The position numbers were made by a program, and so were the translations under genes. This document shows, piece after piece, positions 42,690 through 54,396 of a stretch of 64,000 nt of DNA (position 1 is the first letter of the stretch; each line of letters begins with the position of its first letter). Source of the stretch: Tubulanus polymorphus (taxonomy: Eukaryota; Nemertea; Palaeonemertea; Tubulaniformes; Tubulanidae); NCBI RefSeq assembly GCF_964204645.1, contig NC_134026.1, positions 4,154,001-4,218,000 of the forward strand. Direction: 5' to 3'. The notes beneath the pieces are model-generated. The model was given only the letters and a program-made list of their open reading frames with translations, searched no databases and was not told the DNA's origin.

Positions 42690-45600
42690 TCATATTGTAC
42701 CCAAATCATCGGACGCAACACTAGAGCCTTCCATTATGCAAGATTCGGTAGCATGAAGCATCGAAGTATCGGTAGGCTTATCGCCTGCTTGCAATTGATG
42801 TTTAGAATTGAGATCACGTTTTTGAATGTTCGGCTCATCCTTCGCCAGACAACTGGGAATCAGCCGTCCCGACGACAACGTGATACATTCCGATGGTGTT
42901 TTAATAATATCGACATCAGCTCGACTAATGACGTCACTGCCGTTCGATTCGGATGCGACCGGGTTTACAATTTCGGGCAAAACTCTGTCGATTGCTTTTA
43001 CTGTATGGACAATAGAAGCTGAGCGTTCTACCATATTTTCACATGTATTGATGATGCTTTCTGCCCCGTACTGGGCAAGTGAGCGTCGAAGGCGTAACTG
43101 TTCGAGACTCGGTGTCGTGGGCGGCATACGAGTTGGTTTCCAATGTCTAAATTCGTCGTAAACGTTTTCATTGGCACACGGTCTCAGAAATACCGATATC
43201 TTGGATTGTTTCGCAATGTTCATTGTTTTGCTACCCGTACCGCAGAGCTCTATATCATTCTGTTTTTCTTCAATAGCCTTTTCAATTACAGCTTCATCTT
43301 CCTCGGCAACCCTATCCATTACTGGTTTTTCCAACGCTTCGTGAAATTCAACCAACTCATTCGAGGGAAACGGTTTCTTTCGTCGAAGAACGTCCATCTT
43401 TTTGGACACATCTGTAACCCTCTTGGATAAATTCGATCTAAATTTCTGCAAATTACCCAGCATACTATCAGATATCGATCCTGGCTGACCGATGAAATAC
43501 ACCAGTACCAGTATACCCAACAGACCAGCGATAAAAATAAATATTATTAACGTTGCTATTTCCGATAATTGAATATCTTGTTCGATGCCTGCGTAATTTG
43601 GAAATCCCAGTAGAGTGACGGCAAATGCCTTAACTAATGAGAAATGTGGACCTCTATGCAACATGCAAGCGTAAACTCCTTCCAAATCAGCTTTTCTGTT
43701 AACAGACCGGACCTTGAGGATACCGTTGCCATTTTTATCCTCTGCAATCAGAATGGTTTCGCTTTGACGTACGACGGTATTTTCCTTCAACCAAGTAACG
43801 TGTTCGGATGGTTGATGACAGAGAAGCGTCACCGTGCCCTTTTTATCAAAGTAAACATCTTCATACGACTCGGCCAGACTCGCCAATGCTGATGGTATTG
43901 TATCATCAAGACGCCAATACAAAATACTATCAGCCATATCAAAGGTATCGCTATCAATTGTCACCGTATGCACGATCCCAGAAAACCCACCGATGTTGTC
44001 GATCTGTTGGGCAACCGCGCTCCAATCGTTCCGGCCGACGCCTCCCACGTAGAGAACGTTTCCTGGTTGATAATAACTCGATACTGCCGACACCTGGTAA
44101 GGTGATCCGCCGTCAATGCTTATATCGGCGTCGCTGCCTATTATGCGAATTTTGACGTAGTACCAAGTTTCGATTTCGACCGGGTCTGTTGAGACACAGT
44201 GTTGGTTATCACCGATACAGAACCGAAACCGGCGACGATGTAACTGCATCGAGAAAAAATTACCTTTTGTACCCTTATTGTACAAAATCAGACCCTCGAG
44301 ATCGTGTAAAAGTAAAATAACCGATAATATGATTTCGTTATGTTTTGAATGGCCACAACAAGGAAGGATACCATATTCAACTCCATGGAAATGGGGGTAC
44401 ATTCCTTCGACGTCAAATACATCTTTCCCGGTGACTCCTCGACGCTCAGGGAGTCCGTGACCTTGCCATCCAATTTTGTGTACGAGTAACAATTGTTTAT
44501 AATTAACACGCAAAATCCCTATTTCGCCATAAAAACCGCGCCTGTTTTCAGCGCCTCCGACGATCATAGGCAAGTCGAAGTTTGTATCAGGTGGCAGTGT
44601 TCGGTCGAATCGTTTTTCGACTGGTGAGTCGTCGTCGATCGTAAGCGAAATGCGATACCTGTCTACGTTCAAGTAAAGATCGTGCCAATTATCGGGCGTG
44701 AGCTGCTTCGTGGAACTTAATTGCGTGGTGGTTTCATCGACCTTGATTGACACGACTACAAACGCGTTCGCGAGCCTCATCGTCAATTCGCTGCACGAAT
44801 TTGCTTTACATTTGGCTCGGAACCGCTGCGCGAAAATGCCGTCAGAAAGTGTCGACCTGAGTCGTATAAACATCGACAATACGAGACTGGGTAAACCCCG
44901 GGGAGGGTATAAAAGATGTCCAGTACTCATGAATACAGCAACCATTTTACTTTCGTCTTCGCACGGAGCATCGAAACATTGTTCAGCGTCAGTTCCAGAA
45001 CCTTCGCAGGTTTTCCCAGCGCCGACGGGGCTAGGGTTATTGCAGGTTCGTTTTCTAAATCGGCGTCCGACCATACATGATTTATCACATCGGCTCCATT
45101 CATCCCAGTGCGACCAGCTTCCATTAACAGGGCAGGCAAAATTCAAACACTCCTTGCTTTGAGTCGTTTGCGAGTTTTCCTTACATTTGCGATTTTTGTT
45201 GGATTTCAAACATTCCCGGAATCGGACATGGAAGCCCGTACCACACGATACATCACAAGGTGACCAGTTTGACCAATCAGACCACAATATAAAATCAGCT
45301 TCACAGTTATCGTTAACACATTTCCGGGCGTCACGATTGTGTCCAACGCAAGATTTACCGCCATTTGTTGGGTGAGGTTTGTTACATCTGCGTGTTCGTA
45401 TCCGTTCTCCCTCGCCACATCCAGCTGAGCAATGGCTCCAATGACCCCAACCCGACCATTCACCATCAACCGGACATGCCTGAGAATATTTGTAACAATT
45501 CAACACCGACCAGTACTTCTGCCTTTCAGTCTGATTCAATATATTCAACACGTCCCCGTAACTGCAATGATTTGTTATGCATAGTAGTTTCAATTCACGA

Positions 45601-46211
45601 TTCCTTTCATGGAATCTTTCCAGGTTGGCTTCAGCTACCACCATTCCGGGGTTATTTCTATTTGGGCAATGAACATTGCATTCTTTTTCTTCGAATAGAA
45701 ACCCATTACAAGGCAAGCCATTATTAGTGGGCGCGGGATTATTGCAGAGGCGTTCTCTGCGACGGATTCCGTGACCGCAGGCGATATCACATTTTGACCA
45801 ATGCGCCCATTTCCCCCACGCACCATCCAATGGACATTTACGAAAGTCGCTGTCTATCGTGCATTGATACGCCGACCAGAATCTATCCTGGAATTCCATA
45901 TCTCTGTCATCGGTTCGATCAGCCGTCGACTTCCATCCAAATGAAACATGTCCATCTTCTTTTGAAGAACGCGCACAAATCTTCGACATTTTGTTCAGGC
46001 ACATTTTGACGAACGATGACCTGTCCGCGGCTGAAAGATGGAAAAGTGCTTGAGCCATAACTCTTGGTAGTTCGTAAAACATTCCATTGCGTACTGCGGT
46101 TACATTTATATTTTGTTGGTCGTATTCAGGTCGACGGTGAGAACCATTTGAGCAAACTTTGGACGATAGCATCAAAAACATGAAAATTGTCAAAACCTTT
46201 GAGAATGCCAT
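42690..46211 (-). CDS. Intronless single-pass membrane protein: 4 TSP1, 2 LamG-like, Ig-like, TM, long tail
   Basis: One uninterrupted reading frame. The start at 46211 is chosen because MAFSKVLTIFMFLML begins a signal peptide; the frame is open to 46289, where an acceptor-like site (TTTCTCAG) precedes the Met, so a noncoding 5' exon is possible. TSP1 repeats begin near residues 126, 249, 305 and 360, with WxxW and CxxxC motifs (for example WGHWSHCSAGCGEGERIRTR). Between repeats 1 and 2 there is a spacer of about 60 aa. Two concanavalin-like/LamG-like domains follow at about 422-600 and 610-780 (MIVGGAENRRGFYGEIGIL, VGGVGRNDW), then an Ig-like domain at 790-850 (TLLCHQP to GVYACML), a TM segment at about 884-907 and a cytoplasmic tail of about 265 aa with no recognised domain. 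I know no named family with this order. It is probably an adhesion or pattern-binding receptor; the function is inferred only from the domains. Confidence 0.88.
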   Translation of the reverse strand: MAFSKVLTIFMFLMLSSKVCSNGSHRRPEYDQQNINVTAVRNGMFYELPRVMAQALFHLSAADRSSFVKMCLNKMSKICARSSKEDGHVSFGWKSTADRTDDRDMEFQDRFWSAYQCTIDSDFRKCPLDGAWGKWAHWSKCDIACGHGIRRRERLCNNPAPTNNGLPCNGFLFEEKECNVHCPNRNNPGMVVAEANLERFHERNRELKLLCITNHCSYGDVLNILNQTERQKYWSVLNCYKYSQACPVDGEWSGWGHWSHCSAGCGEGERIRTRRCNKPHPTNGGKSCVGHNRDARKCVNDNCEADFILWSDWSNWSPCDVSCGTGFHVRFRECLKSNKNRKCKENSQTTQSKECLNFACPVNGSWSHWDEWSRCDKSCMVGRRFRKRTCNNPSPVGAGKTCEGSGTDAEQCFDAPCEDESKMVAVFMSTGHLLYPPRGLPSLVLSMFIRLRSTLSDGIFAQRFRAKCKANSCSELTMRLANAFVVVSIKVDETTTQLSSTKQLTPDNWHDLYLNVDRYRISLTIDDDSPVEKRFDRTLPPDTNFDLPMIVGGAENRRGFYGEIGILRVNYKQLLLVHKIGWQGHGLPERRGVTGKDVFDVEGMYPHFHGVEYGILPCCGHSKHNEIILSVILLLHDLEGLILYNKGTKGNFFSMQLHRRRFRFCIGDNQHCVSTDPVEIETWYYVKIRIIGSDADISIDGGSPYQVSAVSSYYQPGNVLYVGGVGRNDWSAVAQQIDNIGGFSGIVHTVTIDSDTFDMADSILYWRLDDTIPSALASLAESYEDVYFDKKGTVTLLCHQPSEHVTWLKENTVVRQSETILIAEDKNGNGILKVRSVNRKADLEGVYACMLHRGPHFSLVKAFAVTLLGFPNYAGIEQDIQLSEIATLIIFIFIAGLLGILVLVYFIGQPGSISDSMLGNLQKFRSNLSKRVTDVSKKMDVLRRKKPFPSNELVEFHEALEKPVMDRVAEEDEAVIEKAIEEKQNDIELCGTGSKTMNIAKQSKISVFLRPCANENVYDEFRHWKPTRMPPTTPSLEQLRLRRSLAQYGAESIINTCENMVERSASIVHTVKAIDRVLPEIVNPVASESNGSDVISRADVDIIKTPSECITLSSGRLIPSCLAKDEPNIQKRDLNSKHQLQAGDKPTDTSMLHATESCIMEGSSVASDDLGTI

Positions 46212-47927
46212 TTTTACGAATGTCGCTTCCGGTTCTGAGAAACAGTTCCAATTGTTGGTGCATGTGATGTGCGTTGTTGAAACCAACATGGTATTTCAAT
46301 ATGGGAATTAAATGAGGAATGATTATACACCTCTTATTTGAATATATAGTCAAAATAAATGTATCTATCAGTTTGAAAGGGTTGATTTAGTCGGTACAAA
46401 GCAAATTCACATAATCCATACGTGGGTCTGGATGAGATTGTCCAAACTCGAATAGGCTACAAATAGTGAAAAATATGACTGAACATAGGCCTATTCTGGA
46501 TCACCATCTATTTGGGGAGGTAGTTGATATTTTTTCATTGTCAATATCTTTCTCATTTTAAACTCCACACAGACATGGCACGTGCTCGACTTAACCAGCT
46601 GATCAGAAAGGCTGACTTCTTTCTATGAGTGAGTCAAGATTATAAATGGATACATTTTTTCAATAGCGATATGTCTAATACAAGTCTCGTATTTATCAAA
46701 TGGATTCTTGCTTTCGTGTTTAGCTTGGTAGCTCGCTTATTAGGCCGATTAAGAGTGTCTTGAGAGATGTAATTAGTGCGGCAACCCCATAACGCTTGTA
46801 CATATGTCAATAGAAAATAAATACATTCGCAAATATACATGTGCAATATATATATTGCGTGCTTAAACGTTGTATGACGTATGTATATTGAAGTATATAT
46901 TTTAATAACAGAGGAAACAAACGTTGCGTATATAAAGAATGTATCGCCGTTATTCCATTTTCATATATCGATTAAAGATACGGTTTCTGCAAATATATTT
47001 TCAGCAGTCGCATTCGATATTTATGAATTCTGTAGAACCGGGCCCACTATACACCCCTGTTAGATAAACATATAAAAATACTCGTTCGTCGTATTATCAG
47101 ATTTACGTTTGATGCTTTGGATTAATAAGGGTTTTAGGATATTTACCCCCTCGATGAATAGGGAATCACGAAACAATACAATAAAGTCGAAATTACTCTG
47201 CATGTCTTGTTTAGCCACGTTTATTCGTTTCTATACTCGTCTGTTCTTGCGTTATTGAAAAATTCGATTGTATTCACTGTACGTTGCGCGCAGGAATTTT
47301 CAAAAGCTGGCACTGCAAAGATCTTCGAGACTTGCTATCGGATATGCACGCTCTGGTGTCGGTTGATCATATATATAGAAACGGGAATATATCTACACAG
47401 TCTTCATCATGCGACGCATACGTTCTCAAAGATTCCCACAGCACAATAAATAGCGTCGTCGTTATACACGCTTTGCAAATCCCAAATTAATTATACAGCG
47501 TTGTTGTAAGTTGAGCGCAAAATGTGATGTTTTGAAATGCCTCCCACGCGGTTGGACTGAACAGTCACACATAACGCGAGCTATCGCGTTAAACGTTAGA
47601 TTCAAACATCGTCAGCTGGTATCGGAGCTGATTTCTGAAATTAATGTATCACCTGTACCAAGTTTTCCGATTTTTGTCACATGGAAATACAAACAGGCGC
47701 TGATAGCACATTCGCTTATGATCGATGGAAATTAATGGATGTTGGCTTGGCTCTCGGGTCATTTCAGGGAGTCCTCGCCTAGAACTTCCGCAGCGAACGA
47801 AGTCGTGCGTCCTCCGATCGGAGATGAAAGCTGATCGCGCTGACTGATACATCGAGCCTAGGTAAATGACAGATATACATGTATCGAAACTCGGAATCAC
47901 AAGTGGCAGTTTCATGTAGGACGGAAT
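46212..47927. other. Intergenic region between divergent TSP1/LamG and Kv genes
   Basis: No exon-like ORF was recognised. The two genes diverge, so both promoters should lie here. Confidence 0.5.
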
Positions 47928-50900
47928 ATGTCGATGAAAGATTTGGTTACTTTGAATGTAGGCGGTCAAATATTTCTGACCAAAAGGTCTACATTGACTA
48001 CCATTCCAGAAACCCGTTTGGGCGAACTGACGGAGGACTGTGAACACTACGATAAAGATACACAGTGTTATTATTTTGATCGGAATCCTCAGATTTTTCA
48101 GTTCATTTTAGACTGTTACCGCACAGGCGAATTTCACTTTCCATCGTATCTATGTGGAAGAACTATAACGGCCGAGATGGAATACTGGGGACTATCGAGC
48201 AGTCGCATAGCTTACTGCTGTTTACAAAATCGCGACCAGTATATGGCCGACGAATCCGTTGTGGGAACTCTGATTCGGGATTGCCTCGTCAACGCTATAC
48301 AGATCACACGAAAACGTCTCCAAGCTGCTAAAGGATATAAACAAAAACTGTACAAATTCGGCATGTTTTTGGAATATCCTAGTTTATCGAGACCGGCTAA
48401 AGTATGTATTATTCTCAATACACATTTCTATTGAAACAGCGTGAACCTGCCATTAGAACAGGTATAATGTATTTGTTAATGCCTCTAAACAAAAAAAATT
48501 GCCCCCTAGAACGAATCTGCCGACCGTGAATATTCCATATTCATATGTGAATCTTTGTACGGTCTTAACTAAACCTTCCTAATAAACGCTTCACAAGGGC
48601 AAATCACGCACACCAAGTAAAGTGCGCGTTTGTCTATAGGCCTAACAATCATTACAGCAGGTTTGACTTGCGGCTTAATTTGATTGGCTGTAGTATGATT
48701 TTCGTGATATTTTACTCGGTTTTGTTGGTCGTAGGGCAATACAGATATCGCATATATCGTTTATGTTGCCCGAACTCCCAAATTCTGCTTCTCCACCCGG
48801 TTTAGTTAGATTGACACCATATATGTACAAACAATTGTCGATTCTTATTTTGAACCTTACGATCATAAAGAGAACTGATCGTGATGAAAATCGAAATCTT
48901 AAATTAGCAAATCGATCAGATTAACCAATAGTAACAGGGCATCTCCCCGTATGGCACAGCCCCTGGCTTGGGGATGTCATTTTCTCGAAATGTATTTATA
49001 TATTATGTATTTGTTATTACAGAGAATAAAGTATTCATATTCATTAACCCACATTAAATGGCGGTCTTTCAGGGTTAATATAAAGGCAGTTGGTTTTACA
49101 GTGTACATAGCGATCTATCACATCGCTCATAAAATTCAGTACGATTAGCCGTCCAATATTTGAATGATACACATATAATATGTATCATGAAATTTGAAAT
49201 TTAATGCGGCTGTATTACCATGTTTCAGTTAATGAACACATGACACAGTAATGTAAACGCGGGCCAGATAACGGTTCGGATAAATAGAATTCTTGCATAC
49301 GTAATGTATAAAAAAATTTTTTTTTTAAATACAAGAAATGAATTAATTGTTTGGATTGAAATGAACGAGGAAAAGGTTTTGCTTCGAATGACCTCCACTC
49401 CTATCTATCGAAATGTGAAATATATAGAGAATTAGTGACTTACGAAACGGAAAATTGTTCCGATATGTATCTTATATACTGCCTACAGGCGATTGGAATA
49501 TTTCTAATATTTAGGGGGGGGGGCATTTTAGTGGGCCAACCCATTATTCGGCTTGTCCGGGAATTTCTTAATGGGGACACGCGTAAGAGAACTGGTTTAA
49601 CGTCACTGTTCATTCCTTCCGGTACCGTTAGTTTAATACGTTTATGTTTTATCAGCTCAGCTTCGGCTTGTCCTTAACTCGTGATTGAATAACCTGTAAC
49701 TCGACGATATAACTAAATGTATCACGGTCACTAGATTATTTACCATAATCTCCATCTGTGGGCAATTTTCCAAACTATATGTGCCACTTGGCATCTCACA
49801 GAAAGTCAAGTGGTGAAAAGAGAGTGGTCCGCGGAAAAGACCAATTTTCGTACGGAGTAGGTTACCAGCACCGCATAGGGGATTTACTAGATCTTTATAG
49901 TCGAATATAATCTTGATGTTTTTGATACCCGAAGGCCCTTTGGAAAAGCGATTTGTCTCGACAAGGCAATCATAAGCGGTTCATATACACACATTTTGTA
50001 TTCGATGTGAAAAATGTTTTCGCAAGCGAAATTTCATCTTAACAACACGAATGGCAGTAACGGCCACGATATTTTGCATCAATATTTCACAGTGCTTACT
50101 AGTCCGTATACGAACGTGATAATTAAACTTTTACGTTCTCTTGAAAAAAAAGTCTGCAGGTCTATAGTCATAGATAGACAGTTGAAAATAGAAGAATGAA
50201 ATTATGATTTATGCAGCAGTTAGCGAAGTTTGATAAAAATCAGTCGTCGAAATAATCGACCAAGGTTCGGCGATGTTTAACGGAATATTCGAAAAGCCGT
50301 TAGCGAGTATGATTTCAGATATTGAACACTGCGTGGCTGAATGTTTTGATAATCTTAGAACATGAAAACCAACTCCAAAGTTTATTAATGCCTTGAAAAT
50401 AGCACATATATTGCGTAATATTGTCGACAGTGAATAATATCATAATATAGATCATATAATGTTAAGGATCAATGAAGTTATCTTTATATGAATATACCGA
50501 TAATTGAATTGAATTGACCGGCAGATATACTCTAATGACGTAGTACACATCCTCTAAAGAACAATTATTAGAAATGATCAAAATAGAAAACGAGTTATGA
50601 CATAAATCTAATTACAAAATAAATGCCAAAATTCATAATTTTAATTGTTATTTTGAAATGCCAATATTGATCGACTCACACAGAAACCCCTATGTATTAT
50701 ATAACAGATATTAGGTATCAATAATAAGATAAAAACCCACTATTTAGAGATTAAAAGAATTTAAAAACAAGAATTTATTCATTCAATCTAAAATAAATAT
50801 AAGACACGACGTTTCGATCTCACCCTTGAGATCATCGTCAGGTAATAAATAAATTCTTGTTTTTAAATTCTTTTAATCTGTAAATAGTGGGTTTCTATCT

Positions 50901-53579
50901 TATTATCCCTTCACCACGTTTGAGTGTGGTTATCGTTCTATAGGTATCAATGTATATGAACATTATTGTGACGGTTTTTTCAGCGTCTAAAGAATGATAT
51001 AGATTAAGACAAGGCCAATATTATACAAGAACTGTGTTCTTTTTTCAAAAAATAGCGTATTGATACGTTACGATAGAGCAGCTCTTTTGAGACTCGAGTA
51101 GGGAGGAGTTCCTATATGACATATTTATCTATTTTATATAATTGTACATTTTGCTAGGTTACATTATTAGTAACCCGTTTTTTATATGAATAAATAATAG
51201 AAGAACGTGTGCATAGACAATAGAAATGGCGCTATTGCTAAAATACAACGTGGGCTGGCAAATGAAAATATTTCAACACGATATGCATCGCTGTAGCATA
51301 CTTTATCGATGCGTAGTTTTAATTGCATTTTTTACCAAATTGGAAATCTATCGACAACGTGCTTCTTATTTGGGTAAACACGAATAAATATAGGGAAATA
51401 TCTGAAATTTATAAAGCTAGTTTCGTTTTAATAGGTAACAATATTCGTTGTACGTATGTTTATATATACACGTACACAAGAATAGATAAAACCAGTTTTG
51501 GAAGCCTGAACATCAGCTGGTACATTTTCATATCAATTTACATCGGAAACAAATTATTGACACCTGTTCAATTAGTAATTAATTGCTGACTACGTTTTTT
51601 GTCCCCGATTTTATCTTTTACTTTCTGAATGCCAGGATGATTCTTTCAGAATAAGAGCGTACGTCATTTTGAAATAATGAATTTGATTCTTTTTGAAATA
51701 GTGAAACACACTTTGCTCATCATCATATCAATGTTTTGAATGTGATTTGATCATCATATCAAGATTCTCAATGAGCCGTGTTCTTTCTTGATTTAGCATC
51801 AATTGATCCAGTGGTGTGGTTAACTTTAACTGTGAATTGTTTTCAGACCCATTAAGTTGATTTCAGCACCTAGCCAAAACAACTGTTTAGGTCCCGAAAA
51901 CAACCAAAAAGCCAACGTGGGTTAATGTCCAATACAGTATTTGTATTTTATGGGTTAGAATATGACACCATTCGTTGACAGCCTACGCAAACATTGATCA
52001 CAAAATATCAAGTATCCTCTCAGCGCAGATGGAATGCATTTTGCGAGTGCTTTATATAATTTAATTGCCAATTTATATGAAATATGTGAAGAAAGAAAAT
52101 AACAAAATTACTCATCAAAACCGACAAATTTATCGTTCTCTTGAAAAGAAATATCATAAACATCATCACAAATCCGCTTATCACTATTACGTATATTGAA
52201 ATATCTGTAAATGAGTGCTTTTATTAACACTTAGAACGTCGTAAAGAAGTATGCAATATTCTATTGGTTCTTCCTTTCTGTTTCAGATATGGTCCTTAGT
52301 ATACCTGACCATGGTTCTACTATCGGTGATATCGTTCAGTTTACAATCGATTCCGCAGTCAATATTCAGAGTAACCGCTAAACACCTCAAACTCAACGAG
52401 TCCGAAAAACCCGCCGTATGGAACAAGTCGCAGCTGGATAAGTTTACCGACGTCGCCCCGTGGGTGTTGGGATTTGACGTAACTTTAAACTTGATCTTTA
52501 GCTTAGAATGGCTTTTCCGCGCGGCCATAGCTCCACCGAAGTTGCACTTTTTCCGTTCGAAAATAAACATTGTGGAAATGATTTGCAACATCAGTTTCTG
52601 GGTGTACTTCTGCCTCATCATTGTCAAAATGCAGGGCATCTACCCGCAATGGGTGGCAAATATACATATCGTCGTGCTTATGCTGCAGCCGTTTCGAGTT
52701 CTACGTCTGCTGAAATTAGCGAGAACGTTTCGTCAATTTAACACAATAGTGCTAGCCATTCAGTCGAGTGGAATGGAATTTTTTATACTAAGCGTCTTCC
52801 TAGGAAGCGGGGTTTTGTTTTTTGCTATCGAAATCTACTACGCCGAACTATCGGTTAGCGACACGTTCTATACTATACCGGTCGGTATGTGGTGGGCTTT
52901 AGTTACTATGACTACCGTTGGCTTCGGGGACCATTACCCGAAAGGCGTTTTCGGGTATGTCGTGGGCACTGGCTGTGCCGTGACGGGTATTCTCATTACC
53001 GGTATGACGATTTCGATATTGACCAGTAAAATCACGACGTTTTATCGTTACTCCGATATGCAAAATACGTTCGAGGTTGGTGAAATAAGTTTACCGAAAC
53101 AATTCTTAATGGATAAAGATGACGAAGAAGATGACGAAGGGACGGCAATAGATATGGTATGCGTCGGTAATCCAAAGTATGATAATAATAAAAAGGACAA
53201 GTCGAACGGTCATAAGCGTTTTACGATCACAACAACATCGTTATCTGATGGCCCAAGTTGCCAGACGAATTACTACTCGGCCGTCGACGAGGACTCGAAA
53301 AGTCCGGCCAAGTCGAAGCGACACAAGAAAGGCGAGGGTAAAAAGACCTGTGACAAAAATACGAAGGTTCACGTCGAACATTCTTTGGATAATTCGCCAT
53401 CGAAAACGAAAGCTCTGCTGCCGTCACCGCATGATGACCAGTTCACGGAAGAAGCTGTGACGTGTTCTATGGTCAACGACGCCGACGACCACCCACGAAG
53501 TATCTCTTGCGAACCATCTTCGGTCGATGCAGTATCCGTATCGATATCGGAAGGCGTCTGCTGTTCAAAAGAACGATAG
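47928..53579 (+). CDS. Divergent voltage-gated-type K+ channel subunit (Kv), 2 exons
   Basis: Exons 47928-48401 and 52287-53579 join at phase 0 to 588 aa. The T1/BTB domain (about 5-105; VTLNVGGQIF) keeps the zinc-binding HX5CX20CC pattern of non-Shaker Kv families. S1 starts at about 160; S2 keeps Phe and Glu of the charge-transfer centre, and S3 has Glu for the usual Asp. S4 (about 290-307, MLQPFRVLRLLKLARTFR) aligns without gaps to Shaker from S4 to S5: R3, R4, K5 and R6 positions are charged, but R1 and R2 are Leu and Gln. The selectivity filter TTVGFGD (367-373) is intact. In S6 the PVP motif is replaced by TIS (399-401). The tail is hydrophilic, Lys/Asp-rich, about 170 aa. Closest feel is Kv3/Shaw-like or a modifier subunit; plasma-membrane tetramer expected. 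Another Met lies at codon 3. Confidence 0.92.
49514..49523 (+). repeat. Poly-G run (10)
   Basis: Ten consecutive G within the Kv intron. Confidence 0.85.
50721..50906. mobile_element. 59-bp inverted repeat enclosing a hammerhead-like core
   Basis: Arms 50721-50779 and 50848-50906 are reverse complements at 57 of 59 positions, with a 68-bp centre. The centre holds a GACGTTTCGATCTC...GAGATCATCGTCAGG motif of the type found at the termini of Penelope-like retroelements and retrozymes. It lies in the Kv intron and has no coding capacity. Confidence 0.8.
50800..50842 (-). ncRNA. Hammerhead-ribozyme-like motif (candidate)
   Basis: On the minus strand: CTGACGA (fits CUGANGA), one extra T, a 7-bp hairpin GATCTCA/TGAGATC with an AGGG loop, then GAAA, a two-base-pair stem III (AC/GT with a 5-nt loop) and a GTC cleavage triplet. 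These are the core elements of type I hammerheads with minimal stem III, as described in Penelope-like elements. Stem I is weak and the extra T at the base of stem II is non-canonical, so activity is doubtful. Confidence 0.5.
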
Positions 53580-54360
53580 ATATCGGAGCAAATAATATCT
53601 ATGCATATTTTGCCGGTTTATGCAAATATTTCATCGTAACATTTTCAATCGTCTTCCTTATAGATACATACATAGATTTTTGCCATTTATCACCACCGAT
53701 GGTGTCTTTTGCCATTCATATTTCATATCTTCTTCAGAACAACGTGTATAATGAAATATCTTATAGATTCTTCGAATATCTTTCTATGCCCCATCGTAAT
53801 TGCGTTCGTTTCCAAGCGGGCGTGCGTAGATGTAGCCCATTAGGCTCCAGTGCTTATTCGGTTTTTTACTGAACCCAAAAGGTGTCGTGGGTTTTTTGCA
53901 GACTTGGCTATAGTTTTGCATTTCCATTTTCTTAATTAGTTTCTTACAGTTGGTAAATTACTGAATTCGCAGGCAGTAGCTGAAATTTCCGTACATGCAT
54001 CTTTAGTATTCTTGCTTGATACCTCTTAAAGTAAATATGCAATTTTCGCATCATAGTGTAAATAATACAAACATTTTTCGTATACATATGCTCAAATACT
54101 TTAATGAAAAATTGGACACTTTTACCTTTCAATTTTGATATATACATATATTTCAAATCGATATTGACGATGAATATCGTCATCTTTTCGATATTCCATG
54201 AATGTTGTCAACGTCTACAGTCTATGCACGATATAAGAAGAATTGTCTTTTCCATATTGTCGTCGTTTCGTCGGTAAAAAACGTGTAGAAAATTTCCATT
54301 ATCTTTTGTTATAAAGTCTTAAAGTCTTTTTTTCATCTTTTAAAAGACTTATTAACATTT

Positions 54361-54396
54361 TGTGTGTGCGTGTGTGCGTGCGTGAGTGCGTGTGTG
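54361..54396 (+). repeat. GT-rich microsatellite
   Basis: Imperfect TG/CG dinucleotide run of about 36 bp. Confidence 0.9.
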
